DNA from: Amaricoccus macauensis
GTDB taxonomy: Bacteria; Pseudomonadota; Alphaproteobacteria; Rhodobacterales; Rhodobacteraceae
Length of the DNA: 64,000 nt
Direction of reading: 5' to 3'
Assembly: GCF_014201905.1 (NCBI RefSeq)
Contig: NZ_JACHFM010000005.1
Location: forward strand, 1 to 64,000
Made by a program: the position numbers and the translations under genes. The notes beneath the pieces were generated by a model. It made no database searches. It was not told the DNA's origin and saw only the letters and a program-made list of their open reading frames with translations. Shown piece after piece: positions 53,557 to 61,599 of this stretch (within the stretch, counting starts at the first letter, position 1; the number at the start of each line of letters is the position of its first letter).

Positions 53557-54935
53557 GGCTTTCTCGAACTCTTCAACGCGCGGGTGGAAATGGTAACGAG
53601 ATCCTGCGCCCGCTGCCACCCCGGCGAGCCGTAGGGCAGGAGGTCCGAAGCGCGCTGGGCATTGCGCGCAGCGTCGCGCCAGTCGCTCATCAGGGAGAAT
53701 CTTTCGGCGGTTGCCAGTGCGGCGGCACCATCGTTGCCAAGGCGGGCCTCGGCAAGGGCAAGGTCGCGCAACATTCCGGGATCGCCGACCCGGTCGAGCG
53801 ACTGGGCGCGGGCGAGCACCTTCCGGGCTTCCGTCGCGGCATCGGGTCCGTCCTCGTTCAGGAGCGCCCGGCCGAGCCCGGCGAGGACGAGCGGCTCGTC
53901 AGGCGCAAGCTCGGCGGCGCGACGATAGGCCGCAGCCGCCGGAGCGGCCCGGCCAGTCTCCAGCAGGAACTGGCCCTTCAGCTCATTGTACCACGGATCG
54001 TCCGGGCGGATCGCGATCAGCGCGTCGATGGCCGCCACGGCTTTCGCGGGGTCCGGGCGCCGATGCCAGGCGACGGCCCGCGCCAGACGGGCGGCCTCGC
54101 TCGTGTCGCCGTCGGGATAGGCCCGCAGAGTCGTCGCCGGGCTCGACAGGAAGGCCTCGAGCTTCGCCACCATGCGGCGATACCAGTAGTCGTCTTCCGG
54201 CGAGGGTGGCTTGCCCTTCGGGAGCTTCGCCACCCGCTCCTCGATGAGCGAAATGCGCTCGCTCCAGAGCGGATGGCTTCGGGCATAGGCGTCGACGTTG
54301 TAGCCGCCAAGCATGGCGTCTTGCCCGCGGAAGTGGTCGAGCACGCGGAGCATGGCGTCGGGATCAGCCCCGGCCGCCGACAGGTAGCGCAGGCCCGACT
54401 GGTCGGCGGCGGCCTCCTCGGCGCGGGTGTGGGCGAGCAGGTTGCGCATCGCCGCCTGCGAAGAGCCGGCCATGATCGCAAGACCCGCCTCCGGGCTGCC
54501 CGCCACCGTCGCGGCGGCCGCGCCGATCATGCCGAGCACGCCGAAGGTCTTGGCGCCGGCGAGAGATTCGCCCCGCGTCACCTGATGGCCGCCGGTCAGG
54601 TGGCCGAGCTCGTGGGCAATGACCGCCTGCACCTCGTCCATCGAGCCGAGCTCGGTCAGAAGGCCGGTGTTGACGAAGATGTTGGACCCGCCCGCCACGA
54701 AGGCATTCGGTTCGGGGTCATTGACGATGTAGATGCGCACGGTCGACGGGCTGACGGCAGCGGCCCGGAACAGCGGATAGGCGAGGCGCTGCAGGGTCTG
54801 CTCGATCTCGGCGTCACGGATCAGGCTCTGGGCCGCGGCCGGCAGGGCAACGACGATCGCGGCAAGCAGCACGAGGCCGCCCATCAGCCAGCGGCGGAGG
54901 GCCTCGGTTGCACGGGATCGGATTTCATGGCTCAT
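53553..54935 (-). CDS. M48 metalloprotease with TPR repeats (BepA/YfgC-like)
   Basis: A 460-residue exported protein: a signal segment (GGLVLLAAIVVALPAAAQ), an M48 catalytic domain with AVIAHELGHLTGGH (HExxH-type zinc site) and the distal Glu in HTRAEEAAADQSGLRYL, then a C-terminal TPR region from about residue 290. This is the layout of BepA, a periplasmic protease/chaperone for outer-membrane proteins. Start MSHEIRSR at 54935; a TTG at 54962 is possible. Upstream of and coupled to the DsbA-family gene. Confidence 0.92.
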   Translation of the reverse strand: MSHEIRSRATEALRRWLMGGLVLLAAIVVALPAAAQSLIRDAEIEQTLQRLAYPLFRAAAVSPSTVRIYIVNDPEPNAFVAGGSNIFVNTGLLTELGSMDEVQAVIAHELGHLTGGHQVTRGESLAGAKTFGVLGMIGAAAATVAGSPEAGLAIMAGSSQAAMRNLLAHTRAEEAAADQSGLRYLSAAGADPDAMLRVLDHFRGQDAMLGGYNVDAYARSHPLWSERISLIEERVAKLPKGKPPSPEDDYWYRRMVAKLEAFLSSPATTLRAYPDGDTSEAARLARAVAWHRRPDPAKAVAAIDALIAIRPDDPWYNELKGQFLLETGRAAPAAAAYRRAAELAPDEPLVLAGLGRALLNEDGPDAATEARKVLARAQSLDRVGDPGMLRDLALAEARLGNDGAAALATAERFSLMSDWRDAARNAQRASDLLPYGSPGWQRAQDLVTISTRALKSSRKP

Positions 54936-54974
54936 GGGCCCCGTCGAGCTGGATAGAGCCAAGCTAGGAGAGGC

Positions 54975-56147
54975 ATGGTGCGGAGTTCAAGGCGGGGTGA
55001 GGTCGATCCCTTCATCGTGATGGACGTCATGGAAGCGGCGCGGGCCGAGGAAGCGGCCGGCCGGTCGGTGATCCACATGGAAGTGGGCCAACCCGGCACG
55101 CCGGCGCCGCGCCGCGCGCGAGAGGCGCTGGCCGAGGCGATGAACGCCGGACCGCTCGGCTACACCGTGGCCCTTGGCCTACCGGCCCTGCGCGCGCGGA
55201 TCGCGAAGCTCTACGGCGAGTGGTACAATGTCGATCTCGACCCGAACCGGGTGGTGGTGACCGCGGGCTCGTCGGCCGCGTTCATCCTGACCTTCACCGC
55301 GCTTTTCGACCGCGGCGACCGCGTGGCGATCGGCGATCCGGGATATCCGAGCTATCGCAACATCTTGCGTGCCCTCGACCTTGAGCCGGTCGGCATCCCG
55401 GCCGGGCCGGAGAGCCGTTACCAGCCGCGCCCGGAGGACCTGACGCCAGACCTCGCCGGCGCGCTGGTGGCGAGCCCGGCGAACCCGACCGGCACCATGC
55501 TCGGCACCACGGAGCTTGCCGCGCTGATCGAGCGCGCGGCGGACCTCGGCCTCGGGTTCATCTCGGACGAGATCTACCACGGCATCCAGTACGGTAGCCG
55601 CGCGGTGACGGCGCTCGAGATCTCCGATGACGTCTACGTCATCAACTCGTTCTCGAAGTACTTCTCCATGACCGGCTGGCGCATCGGCTGGATGGTGGTG
55701 CCCGAGTCGCACGTCCGCCGGGTGGAGCGGCTGGTGCAGAACATGTTCATCTGCGCCCCGCACGCGAGCCAGGTCGCAGCGCTGGCCGCGCTCGACGCCA
55801 GCGAAGAGCTTGACGCCAACCTCACGGTCTATGCCGAGAACCGCCGCTTGCTGCTCGAAGGTCTGCCGAAGGCCGGCTTCACGAAGATCGCTCCCCCGGA
55901 CGGCGCCTTCTACATCTACGCCGATGTCAGCGACATGACCGAGGACAGCCGGGAACTCTGCACCCGGATCCTGCAGGAGGCCGGTGTCGCCGTGACGCCG
56001 GGGCTCGATTTCGATCCGGCGCGCGGCGCGCAGACGCTGCGCTTCTCCTACGCCAGATCGACCGCCGACATGGCCGAGGCCCTGCGCCGGCTGGAAGCAT
56101 GGGCCGGCGCGTCGCCGGCCCATGCGGGATTGCTCAAGAGCCGCTGA
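54975..56147 (+). CDS. Class I/II pyridoxal-phosphate aminotransferase
   Basis: A 390-residue PLP enzyme: IHMEVGQPGTPAPRRAREAL, GYTVALGLPALR, ASPANPTGTM, FISDEIYHGIQYG and the PLP-Lys motif INSFSKYFSMTGWRIGW. It belongs with aspartate/alanine-type aminotransferases; substrate not certain. It diverges from the M48 gene with a 39-bp spacer. Its 3' end overlaps the convergent rne gene by 14 bp. Confidence 0.92.
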   Translation: MVRSSRRGEVDPFIVMDVMEAARAEEAAGRSVIHMEVGQPGTPAPRRAREALAEAMNAGPLGYTVALGLPALRARIAKLYGEWYNVDLDPNRVVVTAGSSAAFILTFTALFDRGDRVAIGDPGYPSYRNILRALDLEPVGIPAGPESRYQPRPEDLTPDLAGALVASPANPTGTMLGTTELAALIERAADLGLGFISDEIYHGIQYGSRAVTALEISDDVYVINSFSKYFSMTGWRIGWMVVPESHVRRVERLVQNMFICAPHASQVAALAALDASEELDANLTVYAENRRLLLEGLPKAGFTKIAPPDGAFYIYADVSDMTEDSRELCTRILQEAGVAVTPGLDFDPARGAQTLRFSYARSTADMAEALRRLEAWAGASPAHAGLLKSR

Positions 56148-59100
56148 TCGCCCGCGACCACCAGCCGCGGCGCTTCGGCTCCTGCGGCTTGTCGTCTTCG
56201 GCCGGGGCCTCAGCTTCGGCCGAAGCCTCCGCCTCGGCGGCCGCTCCGGGCTCGGCAGCCGCCTCGGGTGCAGCAGTCGCCTCCGCCAGCGCGGCCTCGG
56301 CTTCCACGGCAACCGCCGCCACGGGCGTTGCTTCAGCCGCCGGTTCAGCTTCAGCCGCCGGTTCGGCTTCAGCCTCGGCAGCAACCGCCGCCACGGGCTC
56401 GCCCTCTGAAGCTTCGACCTCCAGCGGTGCGGCCTCGGCCACGGGTGCCTCTGCCGGGGCGTCATCCGACCCGACCGCTTCAGGTGCAGCCTCGGGCGCA
56501 TCCGCTGCCGGGCCCTCCCCGGCTTCGGCCACGTCCGGCGTCGGCGCAACTGCAGCGTCGGCCCCGCTCAGCACCTCGGCAAGAACCGCCGTCGCAGGCT
56601 TTCTCACCCGCTCACGCGATTTGCGCTGCGGCGCATTGGCCTCCGGCACTTCGACGATCTGCGACACCGCCTCGTCACCGAGCTCGATCACGTCGTCAAA
56701 TGGCGACGCCGGGGCCGTGGCTGGGGCCGTGGCTGCCGTCGTGGCCGCGGGCTCCGCAGGCGTGGCCGGCTCGTCAGCGGGACGGTTGCGCGAGCGACGA
56801 CGCGACCGGGGCTTCGGCGCGGCCTCCGCCTCCGCCGCGGGCGCCGCCTCGGCGGCTGCCGGCTCGGAGGCCGGCGTCCCGGTCACCTCGGATGCGGCGA
56901 ACTCCGCCTCCGGCGCGGGGGCAGGCTCGGCCGTTGCCGGCTCGGATACCGGCTCGGCCGTGCCCTCCGCGGGTGTTCCGGCGTCGCTGTCGTCGCCCTC
57001 ACCCGCTTCGTACTCGTGGGACTCGTGCCCGTTTTCGCCGTTGAGCTTGCCGCCGCGCCGACGCCGGCGCCGCTTGCGCTTGCCGTTCGCCTTGTCGCCG
57101 CCAGCGGCATCACCCGCCTTGTCGCCGCCAGCGGCCTCAACCGCCTCAGGCGCCTCGGCCTCGACGACCTCTTCCTCGTCCTCGATCTCATCGGGATAGG
57201 CGACAACCGGCAGGACCGCGCTGGCGGCCGGCACGATGCGCGACGCGGTCTTGAACCGCTCCACCCGGTAATCCGGTGAAATCAGTGAGGAATCGCCCTC
57301 GATGCGCACCGACAGCCCAAACCGGCCCTCGATCATCGCGATGTGCTCGCGCTTCTGGTTCAGGAGGTAGTTGGCGATCTCGACGGGGGCGACGATCAGC
57401 ACCTCCTTCGAGCGCTGCTTCACGCCCTCTTCCTCGATCTCGCGCAGCATCGCGAGCGCCATCGAGTCGTCCGAGCGCACCCGGCCGGTGCCGTGGCAGT
57501 GCGGGCAGGCCTTGGTAGTCGCCTCGATCATGCCCGGGCGCAGCCGCTGCCGGCTCATTTCCAGCAGGCCGAACGCCGAGATCCGACCGACCTGGATGCG
57601 CGCCCGGTCGCTTTTCAGCTTCTCCTTGAGGCGCTTCTCGACCGCGGCGTTGTTGCGCCGGTCTTCCATGTCGATGAAGTCGATGACGATGAGGCCCGCG
57701 AGATCGCGCAGCCGCATCTGCCGCGCCGCCTCTTCCGCCGCCTCGAGGTTGGTCTTGACCGCGGTCTCCTCGATGGACGCCTCGCGGGTGGCACGCCCGG
57801 AGTTCACGTCGATCGCGACGAGCGCCTCGGTCACGTCGATGACGATGTAGCCGCCGCTTTTCAGTTGCACGACCGGATTGAACATCGCCGAGAGATAGCT
57901 TTCGACCTGGAACCGCGAGAACAGCGGCGCCGGATCGGCGTAATGCTTCACGTTCTTCGCGTGCGAAGGCATGAGCATCTTCATGTAGTCCTTGGCCTCG
58001 CGGTAACCGCGCTCGCCATCGACGAGGATCTCGTCCATCTCCCGGCTGTAAAGGTCCCGGATCGCCCGCTTGATCAGGCTCCCTTCCTCATAGATCGGCG
58101 CCGGAGCGATGGACTTCAGGGTCAGATCCCGGATCTGCTCCCACTGACGCAGGAGATACTCGTAGTCACGCCGGATCTCGGTCTTGGTCCGGCTCGCCCC
58201 GGCGGTCCGGATGATGAGCCCCGCGCCCTCGGGCACGGTGATCGAGCTCGAGATCTCCTTGAGCTTCTTGCGATCCGCGGCGTTGGTGATCTTGCGGCTG
58301 ATGCCGCCGCCCCGCGCCGTGTTCGGCATCAGCACGCAGTAGCGGCCGGCGAGCGAGAGATAGGTGGTGAGCGCCGCGCCCTTGTTGCCGCGCTCTTCCT
58401 TCACGACCTGCACGAGCAGGATCTGCCGGACCTTGATGACTTCCTGGATCTTGTAGCGGCGCAGCTTCGGCCGGCGCGGCGCAGACCGTTCCTCGTGAAC
58501 GTCATCGCCGCCGAGCGACTCATACCCCTCCGGCGCATCGCCGTTGGAGTCGTGCTCGTGGTCGTCGCCGTGGTCACCGTGGTCGTCGTGTCCATCGTCT
58601 CCGTGGGCTGCGTCGGCCTCGAGGTGCGGGTCCGCCGCGACGGGATCGATCGCCGCGGCCTCGGCCATGGCGTCCATGACCGGCGGCGCGGCCGGCTCGT
58701 CCGAACGGCGCTCCGGCTCGAAAGGCACGCTGATGTCGATCTCGCCACCAGCGGCCGACGGCGGCGGCACGTCCGAGAGTTCCGGCGACCGGGTGACCTC
58801 GCCCACGATCTCTTCGGACGCGATCACCGCATCCTCGACCTGCGCGTCCGCCGGCGCCGGGCGCTTGCGGCTGCGCGAGCGGGTGCGCGGCTTGGGCTTT
58901 TCGCGAGCAGGCTCTTCCTCGGCCTGGCGGGCGTACTCCGCCTCCTCACGCAGCAGTGCCTCGCGATCGGCCTTGGGGATCTGGTAGTAGTCGGGATGGA
59001 TTTCCGAGAACGCGAGGAACCCGTGGCGATTGCCGCCGTAATCGACGAACGCCGCCTGCAGCGACGGCTCGACCCGGGTAACCTTCGCGAGGTAGATGTT

Positions 59101-59220
59101 GCCGGCGAGCTGCCGCTTGTTCAGTGACTCAAAGTCGAAGTCCTCGACCTTGTTTCCGTCCACCACCACAACGCGGGTTTCTTCCGCGTGGGTGGCGTCG
59201 ATCAGCATTTTCTTTGTCAT
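56134..59220 (-). CDS. rne: Ribonuclease E (RNase E/G family)
   Basis: A 1028-residue endonuclease organising the RNA degradosome. The N-terminal S1 domain (MLIDATHAEETRVVVVDGNKVEDFDFES, residues about 35-80 and 250-310) is split by a long insert. The RNase H-like and DNase I-like core carries IVIDFIDMEDRRN with catalytic Asp. The Zn-link is CPHCHGTGRV. The C-terminal about 350 residues are disordered and Ala/Pro/Glu-rich with Arg-rich RNA-binding patches ([24 protein letters not shown]). The insert includes an acidic stretch with an unusual His/Asp run at residues about 206-224. It diverges from the amidase gene. Confidence 0.95.
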   Translation of the reverse strand: MTKKMLIDATHAEETRVVVVDGNKVEDFDFESLNKRQLAGNIYLAKVTRVEPSLQAAFVDYGGNRHGFLAFSEIHPDYYQIPKADREALLREEAEYARQAEEEPAREKPKPRTRSRSRKRPAPADAQVEDAVIASEEIVGEVTRSPELSDVPPPSAAGGEIDISVPFEPERRSDEPAAPPVMDAMAEAAAIDPVAADPHLEADAAHGDDGHDDHGDHGDDHEHDSNGDAPEGYESLGGDDVHEERSAPRRPKLRRYKIQEVIKVRQILLVQVVKEERGNKGAALTTYLSLAGRYCVLMPNTARGGGISRKITNAADRKKLKEISSSITVPEGAGLIIRTAGASRTKTEIRRDYEYLLRQWEQIRDLTLKSIAPAPIYEEGSLIKRAIRDLYSREMDEILVDGERGYREAKDYMKMLMPSHAKNVKHYADPAPLFSRFQVESYLSAMFNPVVQLKSGGYIVIDVTEALVAIDVNSGRATREASIEETAVKTNLEAAEEAARQMRLRDLAGLIVIDFIDMEDRRNNAAVEKRLKEKLKSDRARIQVGRISAFGLLEMSRQRLRPGMIEATTKACPHCHGTGRVRSDDSMALAMLREIEEEGVKQRSKEVLIVAPVEIANYLLNQKREHIAMIEGRFGLSVRIEGDSSLISPDYRVERFKTASRIVPAASAVLPVVAYPDEIEDEEEVVEAEAPEAVEAAGGDKAGDAAGGDKANGKRKRRRRRRGGKLNGENGHESHEYEAGEGDDSDAGTPAEGTAEPVSEPATAEPAPAPEAEFAASEVTGTPASEPAAAEAAPAAEAEAAPKPRSRRRSRNRPADEPATPAEPAATTAATAPATAPASPFDDVIELGDEAVSQIVEVPEANAPQRKSRERVRKPATAVLAEVLSGADAAVAPTPDVAEAGEGPAADAPEAAPEAVGSDDAPAEAPVAEAAPLEVEASEGEPVAAVAAEAEAEPAAEAEPAAEATPVAAVAVEAEAALAEATAAPEAAAEPGAAAEAEASAEAEAPAEDDKPQEPKRRGWWSRAISGS

Positions 59221-59563
59221 GGCTTCTTTCGCGAACGCGCACGGCGGCCGACGCTTGGGGGCGCGGGGCAGCTGGCGTTCCAGGGGGTTGTACAGCGGGA
59301 CGCGAAAGCGAAGCCGGACCGCCCTGCTCAGGGGAGGGGGTCATGGCCAGTGCTCTTCCTGCGCGCTTCACCGCGGATCGTCTCCGGCCCGGGGCGGATC
59401 AATCGTCCCGAGCCCATTACGTGGTGGACCTTGCGGCCCGGGGATGGCTGTCGCAGGTATGCCGGGATCATCCAAGACGACGTCAGCGGTCTTGCAATGC
59501 CGCGAGCGTGCGACGAATACGTGAGCGGACGGAAGCGCATGCAACCGTGCCGCAGGGCACCTT
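59221..59563. other. Divergent spacer between rne and the amidase gene
   Basis: This 343-bp region is GC-rich and gene-free. It should include the rne leader (in other bacteria the site of RNase E autoregulation) and the amidase promoter. I see short inverted segments but no clear -10/-35 pair or family motif. Confidence 0.5.
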
Positions 59564-60802
59564 ATGCACGCGGACGGCAAAATGACAAATGGTTTTTCCA
59601 CAGGCAGTCGGCGGGTTATCCGGCCCATTCTCGCGACAATCGTGCTCGCGACCGCGCTGTTGCTGCCTGTTCCCGGGCAATCCGAACCGCCTGCCCAAGC
59701 CGACGCCAGCGCGTCGTCGCTGCGCGAAGGCTGGTTCGGCCGCAGCCTCGATGTGGAAATCGCCCTCGACCGGCCGGTGCCATTTCGCGTCTTCACGCTC
59801 GACGCTCCGCCGCGACTGGTGCTCGACTTCGCCGGCCTCGACTGGGCGGGGTTCGACGCCCGCGACATCCGCCGCGACGGAGGCGAGGCACCGCTCCGGG
59901 TTGGCCGGATCGGGCCGGGATGGTCACGCCTCGTCCTCGATCTCGCCTCGCCGCAGGCCCTCGCGACCGCCGAGATGCGCCCGGACGGCTCCGGCGCGCG
60001 GCTGTTCGTCTCGCTGCACCAGACCGACGCGGCGGAGTTTGCCGCCGCTTCGGGAGCGCCGCCCGGCGTCTGGCCCTCCGGCGGCCTGCCGCCGCCCCGC
60101 GTGCAGGGCACGGGAGATGTGGTGGTGGCGATCGACCCGGGCCACGGTGGCATCGACCCCGGCGCCGTGCGCGACGGCGCGGAGGAGAAGTCACTGGTGC
60201 TTGCCTTCGGGTTCGCGCTTCGCGCCGCGCTGATCGATCGTGGCTTTCAGGTCCTGATGACGCGCGAGGACGACGATTTCGTGCCTTTGGCCGACCGAGT
60301 GGTTCGGGCGCGGCAGGCGGGCGCGGACGTGTTCCTGTCGCTGCATGCCAACGTGGAGTCGACCCCCACCGTCGCTGGTGCCATCGCCTTCACCCGCGCC
60401 GATCGCGGGTCGAGCCCCCGCGCGGCGGCGCGGGCGCGCGCTGAGAACGCCGCCGACAGTCTCGCCGGGCTTGCGCCGGGCGATCCGGTCAGCGAGGTCC
60501 TCGCAGGCCTCGCCCGGGTCGAGACCGACGCCCGGGCCGGTGTCCTTGCCGACACGCTCGTCTCCGCCCTCAGGCCGGTCAGCACGATCTGGACCGAGCC
60601 ACGGCAGGCGGCGAACTTCGAGGTGCTGACGGCCCCGGACATGCCCTCGGTCCTGCTGGAACTCGGGTTCCTGTCCAACCCCGACGACCGCGCGGCGCTG
60701 CAGTCGCCGGAGTGGCGCGCAACGACGGCAAGAGCGCTGGCGGACGGTCTCGCCGAATGGCTCGTCCACGACCACGAACTCACCGAAGGGTTGCGCCGCT
60801 GA
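59564..60802 (+). CDS. N-acetylmuramoyl-L-alanine amidase (AmiC-like)
   Basis: A 412-residue exported enzyme. After a signal sequence (RPILATIVLATALLLPVPGQS), an AMIN domain (about 55-150) should bring it to peptidoglycan at the division site. The Amidase_3 domain (about 185-405) has VVAIDPGHGGIDPGAV (Zn His and downstream Glu), LSLHANV (Zn His) and VLLELGFLSN (catalytic Glu). It cleaves the bond between MurNAc and L-Ala, helping daughter-cell separation. The start could also be MTNGF at 59582. Divergent from rne, as in many alphaproteobacteria. Confidence 0.93.
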   Translation: MHADGKMTNGFSTGSRRVIRPILATIVLATALLLPVPGQSEPPAQADASASSLREGWFGRSLDVEIALDRPVPFRVFTLDAPPRLVLDFAGLDWAGFDARDIRRDGGEAPLRVGRIGPGWSRLVLDLASPQALATAEMRPDGSGARLFVSLHQTDAAEFAAASGAPPGVWPSGGLPPPRVQGTGDVVVAIDPGHGGIDPGAVRDGAEEKSLVLAFGFALRAALIDRGFQVLMTREDDDFVPLADRVVRARQAGADVFLSLHANVESTPTVAGAIAFTRADRGSSPRAAARARAENAADSLAGLAPGDPVSEVLAGLARVETDARAGVLADTLVSALRPVSTIWTEPRQAANFEVLTAPDMPSVLLELGFLSNPDDRAALQSPEWRATTARALADGLAEWLVHDHELTEGLRR

Positions 60803-60839
60803 GACTCCGCACGTTCACTATGCGTTATTGCACATTTGC

Positions 60840-60867
60840 TTGCTGACGGGCCCGAATCGCCGATAAT
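60840..60867 (+). promoter_or_regulatory. Weak candidate promoter of the GAP-family gene
   Basis: TTGCTG (60840-60845), a 16-bp spacer, and GATAAT (60862-60867), 27 bp before the start codon at 60894. The -10 is good, the -35 poor. Confidence 0.35.
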
Positions 60868-60893
60868 TGCGCCCAAACCGGCGTGGAAATGCG

Positions 60894-61580
60894 ATGTTTC
60901 AGGTTCTCGGCGATCTCGTCCCCTATGCCATTCCGGTGGCGCTTTGCCCCTTCCCGATCCTCGTCGTCATCATGCCGCTCCTCGGCCGCGGCGGCGTCGC
61001 GGGGGGCGCCGGGTTCGCGGCGGGACGGGTTGCGATCGTCGCGGCGCTGACCGTGATCGCCGCCTTCCTCGCCGGCTGGATCGAGGGCGAGGCGATGGCC
61101 GACATCTTCGACCGTGGCAGCTGGTTGCGGATCGCCTTCGGGGTCATCCTCGTCATCGCGGCGATCGTGCTCTGGTGGCGGCGCCCGCCGGCGGGCGCGA
61201 CGCCGGGTGCAACGGCGGGCGAGTTGCCGGGCTGGATCCGCGCCATCGAGAGCGCGGGACCGGCGCGGGCGTTCTGGCTCGGCATGTTCCTGACCGTCGC
61301 GGAGATGAAGGAACTGGTCTTCGTCCTCGGCGCGGGCCTGCTCATCGGGCAGGCGACGCTGACCGGCGGCGAGACACTGGCGCTCTCGCTGACCTACGCC
61401 ATCCTCGCCGGGCTCGGGCCGGCGGTTCCCGTCGTCTGGGTGGCACTCGCCGGTCGACGCGAGGGCGGCAGCCTCGAGGCGGCGCGTGACTGGCTCGCGC
61501 GCTACCAGACCATCGTGGTGGCGGCGGTGCTCCTCGTCATCGGCGCCATGCTGATCGGCAGCGGCATCGAGGCGCTCTGA
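60894..61580 (+). CDS. GAP-family membrane protein (LysE-like fold)
   Basis: A 228-residue protein with six hydrophobic helices. LGDLVPYAIPVALCPFPILVVIMPLLG and FWLGMFLTVAEMKELVFVLGAGLLIG match the GAP / sulfolipid-addressing-like family (PF11139), distant from LysE exporters. Family members are implicated in lipid or small-molecule export in actinobacteria; the role in proteobacteria is unknown. Start MFQVLGD chosen to begin at the first helix. Convergent with valS (19-bp gap). Confidence 0.78.
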   Translation: MFQVLGDLVPYAIPVALCPFPILVVIMPLLGRGGVAGGAGFAAGRVAIVAALTVIAAFLAGWIEGEAMADIFDRGSWLRIAFGVILVIAAIVLWWRRPPAGATPGATAGELPGWIRAIESAGPARAFWLGMFLTVAEMKELVFVLGAGLLIGQATLTGGETLALSLTYAILAGLGPAVPVVWVALAGRREGGSLEAARDWLARYQTIVVAAVLLVIGAMLIGSGIEAL

Positions 61581-61599
61581 GCCGCAGCCGAAGGCGGGG

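Noticed and set aside
57343-59127. A 594-codon plus-strand frame opposite rne
   Set aside because: Antisense shadow of RNase E; its low-complexity valine-rich stretch mirrors the His/Asp codons of rne.
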